Part shown: positions 16,656 to 26,777 of the stretch, in pieces
How positions within the stretch are numbered: the stretch's first letter is position 1
Layout: every line of letters begins with the position of its first letter
Source of the DNA: Pseudomonas cuatrocienegasensis
Lineage (GTDB): Bacteria; Pseudomonadota; Gammaproteobacteria; Pseudomonadales; Pseudomonadaceae
Assembly (NCBI RefSeq): GCF_900110925.1
Contig: NZ_FOFP01000007.1
Location: 116,760 to 180,759, forward strand
Direction: 5' to 3'
DNA length: 64,000 bases
Notes under the pieces: model-generated
The model's input: the letters and a program-made list of their open reading frames with translations, nothing else
Told to the model about the DNA's origin: nothing
The model's database searches: none
Translations under genes and position numbers: made by a program

Positions 16656-17357
16656 ATGCGGGTACAGGTGCTGCAACACGTACCATTCGAGGATATCGGC
16701 AGCATGGCCGACTGGTGTGCCGAGCGCGGCGCCAAGCTGAGCTATACGCGCTTTTTTCAGGCCGATGCGCAATTGCCCAAGGTTGCCGATTGCGACCTGA
16801 TCATCGTTATGGGCGGGCCAATGAGCGTCAACGACGAGGCGGCGCTGCCCTGGTTGATCGCCGAGAAAGCCTTTCTGCGCGAGGCCATGGACGCCGGTGT
16901 GGCGGTGTTGGGTGTGTGCCTGGGGGCGCAGTTGATTGCCAGCGCGCTGGGTGCGTCGGTATACCCGAATGCCGAGGCGGAAATTGGCTGGTTCCCGGTG
17001 TGGCGGACGGATGGACTGGCGGGGGACTGTTTTGCTTTTCCGGAGCACATCGAGCTGCTGCACTGGCACGGCGAAACCTTTGCGCTGCCGACAGGTGCCA
17101 CCTTGTTGGCTTCCAGTCAGGCCTGTCGGCATCAGGCATTCCAGCTTGGCCGACGGGTGATCGGCTTGCAGTGCCACCCGGAAATGACCCCGGCAATAGT
17201 CGCTGAGTTGCTCGCTGAATGTGCTGCTGAGCTACAGCCTGGTACCTGGGTGCAAACCCCTGAACAGCTCGCCGCCACGCCTGCGACCTACGTGCCGGGC
17301 AATGCACTGATTGCTCGGTTGCTGGATTATCTGGTTGGGGATAGGGCCGCGCTCTGA
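16656..17357 (+). CDS. Class I glutamine amidotransferase-like protein
   Basis: The 233-residue protein has the type 1 amidotransferase/gamma-glutamyl hydrolase fold: nucleophile Cys88 in GVCLGAQLIA, MGGPMSVND upstream, and the His-Glu pair of QCHPEMTP. There is no fused synthetase domain. AGGAG at 16644-16648 and ATG 16656 define the start. It was probably joined to the dmm operon before the transposable element entered between it and the SMR gene. Relatives such as PuuD hydrolyse gamma-glutamyl amides, so a role on gamma-glutamylmethylamide or a related amide is conceivable but unproven. Confidence 0.82.
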   Translation: MRVQVLQHVPFEDIGSMADWCAERGAKLSYTRFFQADAQLPKVADCDLIIVMGGPMSVNDEAALPWLIAEKAFLREAMDAGVAVLGVCLGAQLIASALGASVYPNAEAEIGWFPVWRTDGLAGDCFAFPEHIELLHWHGETFALPTGATLLASSQACRHQAFQLGRRVIGLQCHPEMTPAIVAELLAECAAELQPGTWVQTPEQLAATPATYVPGNALIARLLDYLVGDRAAL

Positions 17358-17444
17358 TGCTGGGGGCGGGCAAGGTGTTTGCCGTTCGGATCCGTAGCGG
17401 GGGCTGATGGCGCGGTGTAGGCGCGTCTCTTGGTACTCGCAATA

Positions 17445-17620
17445 TCGTTTCCGGGTATCGCTGCGCTCAACCCAGGCTACCGGTTAAACCGGTGGAGGCC
17501 ATTTTCTGTGGGAGTCGCGCCTCGCGGCGAAGTTTTTGCTCTGCGTAATTGCGCTGCTAAACAGCGCTCCTGATATCGCTGAGTTCAACCCAGGCAACGT
17601 GCTGCCTGGGTTGAACAGTC
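17445..17620. repeat. REP-like hairpins between convergent genes
   Basis: The gap after the amidotransferase holds CGGGTATCGCTGCGCTCAAC at about 17453, GTGGGAGTCGCGCCTCGCGG near 17508, and an inverted pair AACCCAGGCA/TGCCTGGGTT at 17586-17614. The last hairpin could end the rightward transcript; no gene is seen. Confidence 0.6.
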
Positions 17621-17623
17621 GGG

Positions 17624-19279
17624 TCAGAGCTGGAAGCGGGAGATGTTTTCGCGCAGCGCCACGCTGGTGCGCGACAGGCTTTCGCTTTCCTGCTGAGCGC
17701 TGCGGAAGGCGGCGGCGGACTGTTCGGAGCTGTCACGCACGGCCACTACGCCCTGGCTGATCTGCTCGGCGACGGCGCTTTGCTCTTCAGAGGCAGCTGC
17801 GATCTGCTGGTTCATGCTGTTGATACGCTCGATCATGCTGACGATGCGGGTCACCGCTTCACCCGCTTCGGAAACCCCGTTGACCGACTGTTCACTGGAG
17901 CGCTGGCAGCGCTGCATGTACTGCGAGGTTTCATCGGCGATCTTCTGCAGGCCGGCGATCAACCCCTGGATTTCCGAGGTGGCCTCCTGAGTGCGCTTTG
18001 CCAGGCTGCGAACCTCGTCGGCGACCACGGCAAAACCGCGGCCGGCATCGCCCGCGCGGGCCGCTTCGATGGCCGCGTTGAGGGCCAGCAGGTTGGTCTG
18101 GTCGGCCACCGATTTGATCACATCGAGCACGCTGCCGATGTTGTTGCTTTCGTCTTTCATGCGGCCCATGGCAACGTTAGACTGCCCGATAACCTCGGCC
18201 AACTCGCCGATCAGGTTGACCGCATCCTTGGCCTTTTGCTGGCTGTAGAGGGCGGCACTGTCCGCCTCGCTGGCGGCGCCAGCGGCGGATTCGGCATTGC
18301 GCGCCACATCCTGCACGGTCGCAGCCATTTCGTGGACAGCGGTGACGATCAGCTCGACCTCGCGCTGAGCATGGGCCACGTTGTCCGAGTTGCGCAGGCT
18401 CGACTGGCTCAGTTCCTGGCTGGATTGCGCCACGACCTGGGATGAGGCTTCGATGCCCCGGGTCATCTCGCGCAGGTTCTGCTGCATGCGCAGCAGAGCT
18501 GCCAGCACGCTGTCTTGTGGGGGCTCGGCTTTGCGCTGGCTGATGCGCAGATCGCCCTGGGCAACCCGCTGGGCGAGTTGGTTGAGTTCGCTCGGCTCGG
18601 CGCCCAGTGCGCGTAACAGATTGCGGCTGATCCAGTGGCCCAGTATCGCCGCCAGCACGAACGCCAGAGCGGTAATGATGATCAGCAGATTGCGCTGCTT
18701 CTGATAGTGAACCTCGTTGTCGGCAACCAGTTGGTCAGCCACCTCGTTGGTGTGGCTCAGGTATTCGCCGATGACCTGGGTCAGCTCTTCCAGCAGCGGC
18801 GTGCACTGCTCGCTGACCATGCGCAGGGCCTGGGCGTCATCACCTTTGAAGAGGTGCTCGGCAATGGTGTGAGCAACCGGGCTGTAACGCGACTCGACCT
18901 GCTCGATTCGCGAAAACATCTCACGTCCTGTGGCCGAAACATCGTTATGGGTCGTAACCGCCTGGCGCAGCGCGGCGAGGCTGCTGGCAACGGTCTTCTC
19001 ATGGGCCTCGATGGCGGCCCGCTGTTGCCCGCGAGTGGCCGCATCGCCATTCAAGGCCAGATTACGCAGGGCAATCGCGCGATCCTTGGCGGCATCATTC
19101 AGTTCATTAGCCAGGCGGGCGCGTGCATCTACGCCGTTGACGTAACGCACAAAGCTTTTATTGCTATCGGCCAGGTTGTACAGCGAGACGCTCGCGATCA
19201 CCAGCATAAGTGCAAGCAGGCTGGCGTAACCGACATAGAGGGTAGTGCGAGTCGAGAGGCGAGGGGTATTCGATGGCAT
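17624..19279 (-). CDS. Methyl-accepting chemotaxis protein, four-helix-bundle sensor
   Basis: The 551-residue protein has two membrane helices (about 12-32 and 198-216) enclosing a roughly 165-residue helical periplasmic sensor of the 4HB_MCP type, a HAMP segment ([16 protein letters not shown]) and a C-terminal signalling domain. The hairpin tip is complete: [24 protein letters not shown] and [17 protein letters not shown], with flanking methylation helices. It should report a periplasmic ligand to CheA/CheW. It stands between the dmm and ethanolamine genes but has its own long upstream region, so functional coupling to either is only suggested. Ligand unknown. Confidence 0.9.
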   Translation of the reverse strand: MPSNTPRLSTRTTLYVGYASLLALMLVIASVSLYNLADSNKSFVRYVNGVDARARLANELNDAAKDRAIALRNLALNGDAATRGQQRAAIEAHEKTVASSLAALRQAVTTHNDVSATGREMFSRIEQVESRYSPVAHTIAEHLFKGDDAQALRMVSEQCTPLLEELTQVIGEYLSHTNEVADQLVADNEVHYQKQRNLLIIITALAFVLAAILGHWISRNLLRALGAEPSELNQLAQRVAQGDLRISQRKAEPPQDSVLAALLRMQQNLREMTRGIEASSQVVAQSSQELSQSSLRNSDNVAHAQREVELIVTAVHEMAATVQDVARNAESAAGAASEADSAALYSQQKAKDAVNLIGELAEVIGQSNVAMGRMKDESNNIGSVLDVIKSVADQTNLLALNAAIEAARAGDAGRGFAVVADEVRSLAKRTQEATSEIQGLIAGLQKIADETSQYMQRCQRSSEQSVNGVSEAGEAVTRIVSMIERINSMNQQIAAASEEQSAVAEQISQGVVAVRDSSEQSAAAFRSAQQESESLSRTSVALRENISRFQL

Positions 19280-19739
19280 AGATTACTACCTGGTGCGTTT
19301 GTGAACGACACGGTGTGGCTGATTGGTGCACCCGCAAGGGCATAGCGATACGCCTTTGATTTCGCATCCTGCGCGGGTGCTGATGGTCGTTCGTCCGCGA
19401 ACGACTATCGCTTTTTGTTGTAAAGCCTTTTCTGTGGAAGCTGTACAGCGATAGCAGAATGGTAGCCAGTGTGTACAAAGCTGCGATTGGACTATCAGTT
19501 AGTCCCGATGACCGGTTAGTCGTTAAAAATGTGCGGTGCTGGATAGCGGGCTGTGGAAGGCACGTTCTGATTGGTTATCGCTGATTTGTTGGGTGCCTCA
19601 CAGGTGTCACTGCAGTTACATATGTACATACTTTTTGTAAGGAGAGGGCTGGCGCAAGTAGCATGAAGCATCCTCAAACCACGGCTTGCGCTGCCAATTG
19701 CAGACAGAGTTTTGTGGGCCTTGGTGCGCACGGCGCCAC
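19280..19739. other. Long intergenic region between chemoreceptor and aldehyde dehydrogenase
   Basis: No supported gene in 460 bases. It includes an AT-rich part with the palindrome TACATATGTACATA near 19618-19631 and one imperfect GTGCGCACGGCGCCACC repeat at 19722-19742. A chemoreceptor promoter must lie in the left half; I could not define flagellar sigma-28 hexamers with confidence. Confidence 0.5.
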
Positions 19740-21218
19740 CTACGTCAGGTACCAGCCCCAGGCGTCGCCGCTTTCGTAGCGGGTGATCTGTTTGGTTTCC
19801 AGGTAATTGTCCAAGCCCCACTCGCCCAGTTCGCGGCCGATGCCGCTGCGTTTTACGCCACCCCAGGGCAGTTCGCTGAAGGTCGGTTGCGAGCAGTTGA
19901 TCCACACAATGCCGGCCTGAAGCTTGCGCGCGACCCGTTCGCAGCGCTCAAGGTCGGCGGACATCACCGCAGCGGCCAGGCCAAACTGGCTGTCGTTGGC
20001 CAAGTGCAGGGCTTCGGCTTCCGTGTCGAAAGGGTTGACGCAGACCACCGGGCCAAAGATTTCCTCGCGCCACAGGGCGCTGTGCAACGGTACGTCGGCG
20101 AATACCGTTGGCTGGATAAACCAGCCCTTGGCTTGCTCGGCTGGCCGTTCGCCGCCGTGCAGCAGGCGCGCGCCATCGGCCAGGCCCTGGGCTATGGCAG
20201 CGCTGACCTTGGCGTGCTGGCCGGCGCTGACCAGCGGCCCCAGCAGCACGCCCTCGGTCAGGCCGTTGCCAATACGAATCTGGCTGGCGGCATCGCTCAG
20301 GCGCGCCAGCAGCGCCGGGTACAGCGAACGCTCCACCAGCACCCGCGAGGTGGCAGAGCAGACCTGACCCTGGTTCCAGAAGATGCCGAACATGATCCAC
20401 TCCACCGCCGCTTCGATGTCGCTGTCGGCGAAGACGATAAACGGCGACTTGCCACCCAGCTCCAGGCTGATGTTCTTCACGTCGCGGGCCGCGGCCTGCA
20501 TGATCCGGCTGCCCGTCGGCACGCTGCCGGTAAAGGCCACCTTGTCCACGCCAGGGTGCTCGACCAGCGCTGCGCCGGCTTCGCCGCCCAGGCCGGGCAG
20601 CACGTTGAGCACACCGGCAGGCAGCCCGGCTTCAGCGGCGATGCACGCCAGCTCCAGAGCGGTCAGCGGGGTCAGTTCCGAGGGCTTGAGTACCAGGGTG
20701 CAGCCAGCGGCCAGGGCTGGGGCGACTTTCCAGGCGGCCATTAGCAGCGGGTAGTTCCAAGGGATGACCGCGGCGGCCACCCCGACCGGCTCGCGCACCA
20801 CGCTGGCGCGAAAACGTGCATCAGCCAGGGCCACTGGGCGTTCGTCCGTGTCCAACCGCTCGGCCAGGTCGGCGTAAAAGTCGAAGCAGCCGGCGGCGTC
20901 GGCGATGTCCCATTGCGCCTCCGGCAGGGGCTTGCCGTTGTCGCGCACCTCCAGCACCGCCAGTTCGTCCTGGCGCGCGCGAATGCCCTCGGCAATACGC
21001 CGCAGCACGCTCGCGCGTTCGGCGCCAGACAAGCGCGGCCAGGGGCCGTGGTCGAAAGCACGGCGGGCAGCGCCCACGGCCAGGTCGACATCCGCCGGGC
21101 CGGCAGCAGCAACCCTTGCCAGCAGGCTTTCGTCGCTGGGGTCGAAGACCTCGAACTGGCCGCCTTGTTGCGGGGCGAGCCACTGGCCTTCAATAAACAG
21201 ATGGGGGCGCTGGTACAT
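19740..21218 (-). CDS. NAD(P)-dependent aldehyde dehydrogenase (betaine/acetaldehyde dehydrogenase type)
   Basis: The 492-residue protein has the full aldehyde dehydrogenase set: NYPLLMAAWKVAPALAAG, FTGSVPTGSRIM, catalytic Glu in LELGGKSPF and nucleophile Cys in NQGQVCSATSR. ATG 21218 with AAGGAG seven to twelve bases before is used, not the upstream 21281 codon, which lies inside the lyase gene. It begins ten bases after the EutBC stop, so the two are cotranscribed. Ethanolamine ammonia-lyase releases acetaldehyde; this enzyme would oxidise it to acetate. Sequence style resembles betaine-aldehyde dehydrogenases, so other aldehydes are possible. Confidence 0.85.
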   Translation of the reverse strand: MYQRPHLFIEGQWLAPQQGGQFEVFDPSDESLLARVAAAGPADVDLAVGAARRAFDHGPWPRLSGAERASVLRRIAEGIRARQDELAVLEVRDNGKPLPEAQWDIADAAGCFDFYADLAERLDTDERPVALADARFRASVVREPVGVAAAVIPWNYPLLMAAWKVAPALAAGCTLVLKPSELTPLTALELACIAAEAGLPAGVLNVLPGLGGEAGAALVEHPGVDKVAFTGSVPTGSRIMQAAARDVKNISLELGGKSPFIVFADSDIEAAVEWIMFGIFWNQGQVCSATSRVLVERSLYPALLARLSDAASQIRIGNGLTEGVLLGPLVSAGQHAKVSAAIAQGLADGARLLHGGERPAEQAKGWFIQPTVFADVPLHSALWREEIFGPVVCVNPFDTEAEALHLANDSQFGLAAAVMSADLERCERVARKLQAGIVWINCSQPTFSELPWGGVKRSGIGRELGEWGLDNYLETKQITRYESGDAWGWYLT

Positions 21219-21228
21219 GGAAACTCCT

Positions 21229-23439
21229 TCAGGCGGCGCGTTGCTTGAGCAGGTGTTCGAGGCGGTTGCCGGCCGCGCCATGGGCGAGGATCTGCAACGC
21301 CTTTTCGGCGATCACGCTGCCGGCTTCCAAGGGCGGCAGGCCGGCGCGGTAAATATTCGAGATGACTGTGTATTCCCAGGCGATCTGCGGGTTGCCGGAG
21401 AAGCCCGCGGCCTCAGCCTGGCTCGCAGTTTCCAGGCGATAGGCCAGATAGGCCGACAGGCTGCGCGAGGCCAGGGCGTCACCGCCGGGGCGCTCGCCAA
21501 TCAGCATGATCACCAGGCGCGTCTGCACGGCCTCACCGATGGCCTCGGCCAGTTTTACCCGGCCATAGGGCGCGATGATGCTTTGGCCAAGGTTCAGCGC
21601 GCGGCTGGCCAGGCCGTCGAACAGCACTGGCAGCAGATCGCTCATATTGTGGTGCACGGCTTCGGCGCTGAGGCCGTCGGAGATCACCACCTGCACGTCA
21701 GTGTGTTCGGCGACGAGTGTTGCCTGGGCGTCTGCCGACAGCTGGGCACCGAGTTCGGGGTTGCCCAGGTGCGCTTCGCGGTTCTGCGCGCGGGTGGTGA
21801 GGTAGCGCGGTGCGGGCAGGCCGTTGGCGGCAAAGCCCAGTTCGTCCGGGCGCAGGTCGGCGTAGATGGCCTGCCGCGCCACCGCCTGGTTGCCGCGCAG
21901 GGTGCGGGCCACGCGGTTGGCCGGGCGCGGGCCGGCGTTGGTGAAACCGTAGGCGGCCGGTACTGATTCCAGCAGGCGCTGGTAATCCAGCTCGCTGTGG
22001 CAGAACTGCTCGGGTTTGCCCCAGTTCGGCCCGCGCTGCAGTTGAGCGTTTTCATCCTCGCTGAAAATGCCGCGCGTCAGCGCCCACTGCAGGTACTCCG
22101 GCGCCGGGCGCAGGTCGTGGACCTCGCGCAGGGTCTGGTCGTCGTGGCCGCTGGTGTCGAAGTAGGCGAGCATGCGGTCATTGCCCAGGTACACGTCCAT
22201 AAAGAAGTTGGCCCCTGCGGCGGCCAGCAGTTCGGTGGCCATCTGCTGGCCTTCGGCGCTGACCTGCGAGTGCAGGGTGAAGCACGGCGCCATGCCCATG
22301 GGGAGGCCGAGCAGCTTGCCCATAAAGTGATCCTGCAGGCAGGAGTAGATCATCTCGAAATTGTCGAGGTGGGTTTCCGGGCCGATAAACCCGGTGACGT
22401 TGTTCACCATAAACGGCGAGTAACGCCGCGCCAGGCCGTAGCACAGGGCCTCGCAGGTGGCCATGTCGATGCCTTCGTGCTTGCCGTAGGTCAGCTCACT
22501 GCCTTGGCCGGTCTCGAAGTACATGACGTGCTCGGCGCTGTCACCCAGTGGGCCGTCGGCGGCCATGCGGGCGTAGGCGTGGTCGAGCAGCTCGACGGTG
22601 ACGTCGAACTCGTCGGTCAGGGTGCGTTCGGTGCCGGCCAGGCTCTGGAACATGATCTCCACCGGGGCACCGCGCTCCAGGCAGGCGAGCTGGGTCTTGA
22701 TGTGCGAAAGCACGCAGACCTGGGTTGGCGCGCCCGTCTCGCGGCGCAGTTTGTCCAGGTGGTGCAGGGTGGCCGAGATGTTGTCCACCGTGTCGATGGC
22801 CGGGTTGAGGCCAATCAGCGCATCGCCGGCGCCCATCGACAGGCCGGTGTACACCAGCAGACTGATGCCTGCGAGGTTGTCGGTGGGGTGGTTGGGTTGC
22901 AGGCGCGAGGACAGGGTGCCAGGCAGGCCGACCTGGGTGCGCGCGCGGGCGGCGGCGCCGCTTTTCAGGCGTTTGGCCAGGAGGATCAGCTCGTGCACGT
23001 CGCACAATTTGGCCAGAGCGGCGGCCATCACCCCGGTCAGGGCCGTGCCAATGCGACGGATTTCGGCACCTTTGCTAGCCAGCAGGCGATCCTTGAGTTC
23101 GCCGAGGCTGAGTGCGGCGATCTCGGCGAACACCGCGCGGTCGATCTGGTAGTTGACCCGCATCACGCTGTCGATCTGCCCATGGGCGTTGGTCAGTGGG
23201 TGGTCGTGCAGGTGTTGCAGGCTCAGCCCGGAGAGGATCGCCCGCGCCGCTTCGCGTTCCACTTCATCCGCCGCCGCCAGCCCGGCCATGCGTTCGCCGG
23301 CCTTGCTGATATCGGCTGCGCCGAGCAGCTGTTTGAGACCGTGGAAGCTGAAGCGCCGTTGCAGCATTTCGCTGCTGTAGGTCTGTGGCGGTTGCGGGCT
23401 GGGCAGAACGATTTGCTCGAGCGGGGTGAGGGCACGCAT
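21229..23439 (-). CDS. Fused ethanolamine ammonia-lyase EutB-EutC
   Basis: One 736-residue protein contains both lyase subunits. The first ~465 residues match EutB (LPGTLSSRLQPNHPTDN, TGLSMGAGDALIGLNPA, the GLPMGMAPCFTLHS segment). The last ~260 match EutC (VISDGLSAEAVH, LIGERPGGDALASRSLSAYL, EYTVISNIYRAGLPPLE). I see no stop or start between them, so this is a true fusion and not two adjacent frames. The enzyme is adenosylcobalamin-dependent and turns ethanolamine into acetaldehyde and ammonia. AAGGAAG lies before ATG 23439, 12 bases after eutA. In the pseudomonads I know eutB and eutC are separate genes. No ethanolamine permease is found in the operon. Confidence 0.88.
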   Translation of the reverse strand: MRALTPLEQIVLPSPQPPQTYSSEMLQRRFSFHGLKQLLGAADISKAGERMAGLAAADEVEREAARAILSGLSLQHLHDHPLTNAHGQIDSVMRVNYQIDRAVFAEIAALSLGELKDRLLASKGAEIRRIGTALTGVMAAALAKLCDVHELILLAKRLKSGAAARARTQVGLPGTLSSRLQPNHPTDNLAGISLLVYTGLSMGAGDALIGLNPAIDTVDNISATLHHLDKLRRETGAPTQVCVLSHIKTQLACLERGAPVEIMFQSLAGTERTLTDEFDVTVELLDHAYARMAADGPLGDSAEHVMYFETGQGSELTYGKHEGIDMATCEALCYGLARRYSPFMVNNVTGFIGPETHLDNFEMIYSCLQDHFMGKLLGLPMGMAPCFTLHSQVSAEGQQMATELLAAAGANFFMDVYLGNDRMLAYFDTSGHDDQTLREVHDLRPAPEYLQWALTRGIFSEDENAQLQRGPNWGKPEQFCHSELDYQRLLESVPAAYGFTNAGPRPANRVARTLRGNQAVARQAIYADLRPDELGFAANGLPAPRYLTTRAQNREAHLGNPELGAQLSADAQATLVAEHTDVQVVISDGLSAEAVHHNMSDLLPVLFDGLASRALNLGQSIIAPYGRVKLAEAIGEAVQTRLVIMLIGERPGGDALASRSLSAYLAYRLETASQAEAAGFSGNPQIAWEYTVISNIYRAGLPPLEAGSVIAEKALQILAHGAAGNRLEHLLKQRAA

Positions 23440-23451
23440 GGGGAGCTTCCT

Positions 23452-24870
23452 TCATTCAAGGCCGAAGAAGGACACCGGCACCATCTGCTGGTGCGGGCGG
23501 CCGATATGGATGAACTGCGCCGCGCGCGGCGGGATTTCGTCCACCACCAACAGGCACTGGGGCAAGCGGCCCCAGTCGCTGGCGTAGTGGCCGAGGGTCT
23601 TGCCGACGTTGGCTTCGAGCAGCAACACCAGCGGTTGCCCGGCGGGCAACGGGCGCTGCTGCAACGCTGCGCGCAGGTACTCGGCGAACTGACGCAGCGC
23701 AGCCAGGCTGGGGCTGGCGCCGAGCAATTGCAGGCAGGCGCCCTGGGGTCGATAGCGGGCCAGGTCGAGGGCGCTGGCCAGACTGGCGCTGCTGGCGGTT
23801 AAGGGCAGGCGTGCGATGATCGGCAGGTCACGCAGTGGCAGCACCCGCGCATCGGGCAGGTACAGGCTGCTGCCAGACACTTCGCAACTGTGCAGCGTCA
23901 GGCCCTGCACGGTGGCACGGCCACGGGTTTGCGGCAGCAGGTGCGGGCCGGCGCCGAGCAGGGGCGAGGCGAGAATCGCCTGGGCGAGATCAATGCCGAG
24001 GTCGCCGAAGGCGCTGGTGGCGGGCCAGGGCGCGCCTTCCAGGTACGCATAAATCAGCTCGCCGACGCCGCCGGAAAAGGTGATGGCGGGCGCGCATGGC
24101 AGCTCGGGCAGGCGCAGCGGCAGTTGCTCGTGCAGACGGCCGATAGGCGTGGCGAAGAAGGCCGCATCACCGCTGACCAGCGCCTCCAGAGCACTCACCT
24201 GCCAGCCCACCAAGCGTTCGACGTCGCCCGTGCTGAGTTCATCCCCCGCACGGCAGGCGATACCCAGGTGTTCCAGAAGCGCCTGGCCCTGTTCACTGCA
24301 GCCTTGCAGACGATAGCTGCCGGGCGCGAAACGCCAGTGCCTCGCGCCGATAAAGTGGCAGCCGCAGGCCAGCACATTGCCGTCCAGGCCCAGGGCCGGG
24401 TTGCTGGTGCCGCCGCCGATATCCAGGTTGAGGATTGGCTGGCCCGGATGGGCACGGCTGAGCAGGCCGCAATTGCCCATAAAAGCCAGCCAGGATTCCA
24501 GACCGGGGTCGTCGGCTGTGGCCATCAGGTTGTCGCCGATGCGCGCCTCGATCAGCCGGGTCAGGGTCGCTACGTTGCGCTGTTGGGCGGCGAGCCCGGT
24601 GACCAGCGCCGCGCCGGCGAAGGGCGGTTCGTCCTCCAGCCCGCAGTCGCGTAGCCAGCCGTCGAGCAGCGCGGTCAAGCGTGGCTCGTCCAGGCCGTCA
24701 CCATTGAACGGTGTGAACACTGGCGGCGAGCGATAGAGCACCCGTGGTTCGGCAAAGCCCATGCGCCCACTGACACTGTGCCCGCCCAGGCGCGCTTCGG
24801 CGAGCAGGGCGCTGCTGGTGGTGGAGCCGAAGTCCAGGCCCAGTAGGCGGACATGACGTGCGCTCAGCAT
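23452..24870 (-). CDS. eutA: Ethanolamine ammonia-lyase reactivating factor EutA
   Basis: The 472-residue protein has an actin/Hsp70-like ATPase fold, with phosphate loops LLGLDFGSTTSSALL at the N-terminus and LNLDIGGGTSNPAL about one third in. EutA exchanges damaged cobalamin cofactor in the lyase using ATP. Its ATG at 24870 shares one base with the stop of the upstream receptor gene (TGATG), and the lyase gene follows after 12 bases, so the three are translationally linked. It works in the cytoplasm with the fused EutBC. Confidence 0.88.
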   Translation of the reverse strand: MLSARHVRLLGLDFGSTTSSALLAEARLGGHSVSGRMGFAEPRVLYRSPPVFTPFNGDGLDEPRLTALLDGWLRDCGLEDEPPFAGAALVTGLAAQQRNVATLTRLIEARIGDNLMATADDPGLESWLAFMGNCGLLSRAHPGQPILNLDIGGGTSNPALGLDGNVLACGCHFIGARHWRFAPGSYRLQGCSEQGQALLEHLGIACRAGDELSTGDVERLVGWQVSALEALVSGDAAFFATPIGRLHEQLPLRLPELPCAPAITFSGGVGELIYAYLEGAPWPATSAFGDLGIDLAQAILASPLLGAGPHLLPQTRGRATVQGLTLHSCEVSGSSLYLPDARVLPLRDLPIIARLPLTASSASLASALDLARYRPQGACLQLLGASPSLAALRQFAEYLRAALQQRPLPAGQPLVLLLEANVGKTLGHYASDWGRLPQCLLVVDEIPPRAAQFIHIGRPHQQMVPVSFFGLE

Positions 24871-26663
24871 CAGGCTTGAGCCAGGCTAGCGGCGTCGTGG
24901 ATGCCTGGGGCGAAGCGCCAGTGGCTATCGTCGTAGACCTTGCCCAGCCAGCGCTGCACCAATTCGCGGTATGCCGGTTGTGCACGGTAGTGGGCGATAA
25001 ATTCGTCGATGGCGGCGAGCAGGCCGGCGTTGGCCGGCTGGTTAGCCACGGCGGCCGAGTAGTACCACAGGTTAGGGCTGAGGTTGCCGGGGAGGATTTC
25101 CAGGCGACCGCGCCAGGGGCTGCGTTCGCCCTGGCAGGCCCAGTGGTAGATCGGCAGATCGACAGCGAAGGCGTCCACCGTGCCATCGGCCAGACAGTCG
25201 TGGATCAGGCTCTGGTCGCTGTAGGCCAGCAGGTTGGCCAGTTCGACCTTGCCGCCCGGCTTGTGCTGGTTGGCTTGCCAGCGCAGGCCGCGTTCTTCCA
25301 GGGTGGCCATGGCAGCCGGGTCGTTGATGCAGCCGAGCACTTTGCCAGCCAGGTCTTCGACGCCCTGGATGCGTGTATCACCGGCACGTTTGGCCAGCAC
25401 GTAAGGGAGGAATACGTAGGGCGCGGAGAAGGCCACCTGGTCGTAACCGGGCATCGGCGGCATGGCGCTCCACACCAGATCGGCTTCGTTGTCGCGGCGT
25501 TGCGCGCCGGCCTCCAGCAAATGCAGGCAGCGGTCCCAGGGGTGTTCGATAAAGCGGCATTGCACGCCCAGCCAGTGGGCGAAGGTACGCACCAGTTCGG
25601 CGTCCAGCCCCTGCAGTGGGCCACCGGCCTCGGTGCGGAAGGATAGACCCTTGAAGGCCGGCTCGATGGCCACGCGGATTTCGCCACGGGCGCGGATCTC
25701 GGCCAGGCGATCGTAATGTGGGTCGAGGTGCAGGCGCTCTTCGTGCAGCAGGCGCTGCAGTCCTTGTCGCGGGTCTGGGTCGGCATACACTGAGGTCAGA
25801 TCATTGAGCAGCGAGCGGCTCCAGTTGCTGCGTCCGCGCAATTGCGCCTCGGCGCTCTGGCCCAAGTGCACGCCGGCAACTATGACCTTGTTATTGCCTT
25901 CTATCTCGTCCAGGCGCGCGGCCATCTGGCCGAACAGACCATGCAGACTGGACAGCGAGGTGCCGACTTGGCCGCTGAGTTGCTGCAACTGCGCCTCGGC
26001 GCTGTGCAGCAGGGCGTCCAGCTGCTCACTGAGCTGAGACATGTCGATCTGCTCGAAGGCCTGGCGGGTGTTGGCCTGGGTGCGCAGGGCCAGGTCGCGG
26101 ATCTCGCTGGCGACCACGGCGAAACCACGTCCGGCCTCGCCGGCATGGGCCGCCTCAATGGCGGCGTTGATCGACAGCAGTTGCACGGTGCGGCCGATCT
26201 CGTCGATCGAGCGGATGACCTGGTGCGAGGCGCTGGCGCGCTCCTCGATGGCCTGCTGCAGCTCGGCGAACTGGCTGGCGAAGAACTGCCGGGTGCTTTC
26301 CAGCTCGTGGGCCAGCTCACCGCGCAGTTCATCGGCGCTGCGGCTACTGTGGTCGAGAAAACCGCGGGTGTGGTTGAGAAAGGTCAGCTGTTCGCCGCTG
26401 CGGGCGGCGATTTCGGCCAGACTGTTCTCGGTCTGTTCGACAGCCTGCATGGCATGCCGCTGCAATGCGTCGAGGCGCCCATAGAGCAAGCTCAGAGCGC
26501 GGCCCTCGCTCGGCGGCGGCTCGCTCAGGCCGCGTTCCAGGCAGCTACGCAGCTGCTCGGGTAGGCTGCCGTCGTCCAGCTGCAGGGCGCGTTCAACATC
26601 ACCGGCGAGCAGAACGACCTGCCAGGCTGGCACAACGGAGGGAGGGGATTTGAACCAGGCCAT
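24870..26663 (-). CDS. Soluble chemoreceptor signalling domain fused to a C-terminal SBP_bac_3 domain
   Basis: The 597-residue protein lacks signal peptide and membrane helices. Residues ~50-290 form a chemoreceptor signalling coiled coil, with the hairpin tip [20 protein letters not shown] and [17 protein letters not shown]. Residues ~330-585 form a family-3 solute-binding fold ([49 protein letters not shown]). Binding domains of this kind are normally periplasmic and N-terminal to a receptor; here the order is reversed and the protein appears cytoplasmic. It is the first gene of the ethanolamine operon, coupled to eutA, so intracellular sensing of ethanolamine or a product is a reasonable guess. 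Whether it reaches CheA arrays is unknown. Confidence 0.82.
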   Translation of the reverse strand: MAWFKSPPSVVPAWQVVLLAGDVERALQLDDGSLPEQLRSCLERGLSEPPPSEGRALSLLYGRLDALQRHAMQAVEQTENSLAEIAARSGEQLTFLNHTRGFLDHSSRSADELRGELAHELESTRQFFASQFAELQQAIEERASASHQVIRSIDEIGRTVQLLSINAAIEAAHAGEAGRGFAVVASEIRDLALRTQANTRQAFEQIDMSQLSEQLDALLHSAEAQLQQLSGQVGTSLSSLHGLFGQMAARLDEIEGNNKVIVAGVHLGQSAEAQLRGRSNWSRSLLNDLTSVYADPDPRQGLQRLLHEERLHLDPHYDRLAEIRARGEIRVAIEPAFKGLSFRTEAGGPLQGLDAELVRTFAHWLGVQCRFIEHPWDRCLHLLEAGAQRRDNEADLVWSAMPPMPGYDQVAFSAPYVFLPYVLAKRAGDTRIQGVEDLAGKVLGCINDPAAMATLEERGLRWQANQHKPGGKVELANLLAYSDQSLIHDCLADGTVDAFAVDLPIYHWACQGERSPWRGRLEILPGNLSPNLWYYSAAVANQPANAGLLAAIDEFIAHYRAQPAYRELVQRWLGKVYDDSHWRFAPGIHDAASLAQA

Positions 26664-26777
26664 GCACGGCTCCTCGACATTTCAGGGCGCTACCGGGCTG
26701 ATCGATACGTAAGGCGAGCGCAGCTAGACCCAAGGGGCTTCCAGCGCGAATAGGGCGCTGGCATGGCAGCGACTCGC

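Noticed and set aside
21997..23802. 601-codon frame antisense to eutBC and eutA
   Set aside because: Composition-driven shadow of GC-rich genes; no domain, and the opposite strand has clear lyase motifs.
24870..26663. Reading the receptor-SBP gene as two genes joined by a frameshift
   Set aside because: The frame is continuous, both domains are in one phase, and codon use does not break between them.
26664..26777. Possible sigma-54 promoter before the ethanolamine operon (TTGGGTCTAGCTGCGCT)
   Set aside because: GG-N10-GC spacing is met but the -24 and -12 elements fit poorly; likely chance in GC-rich DNA.
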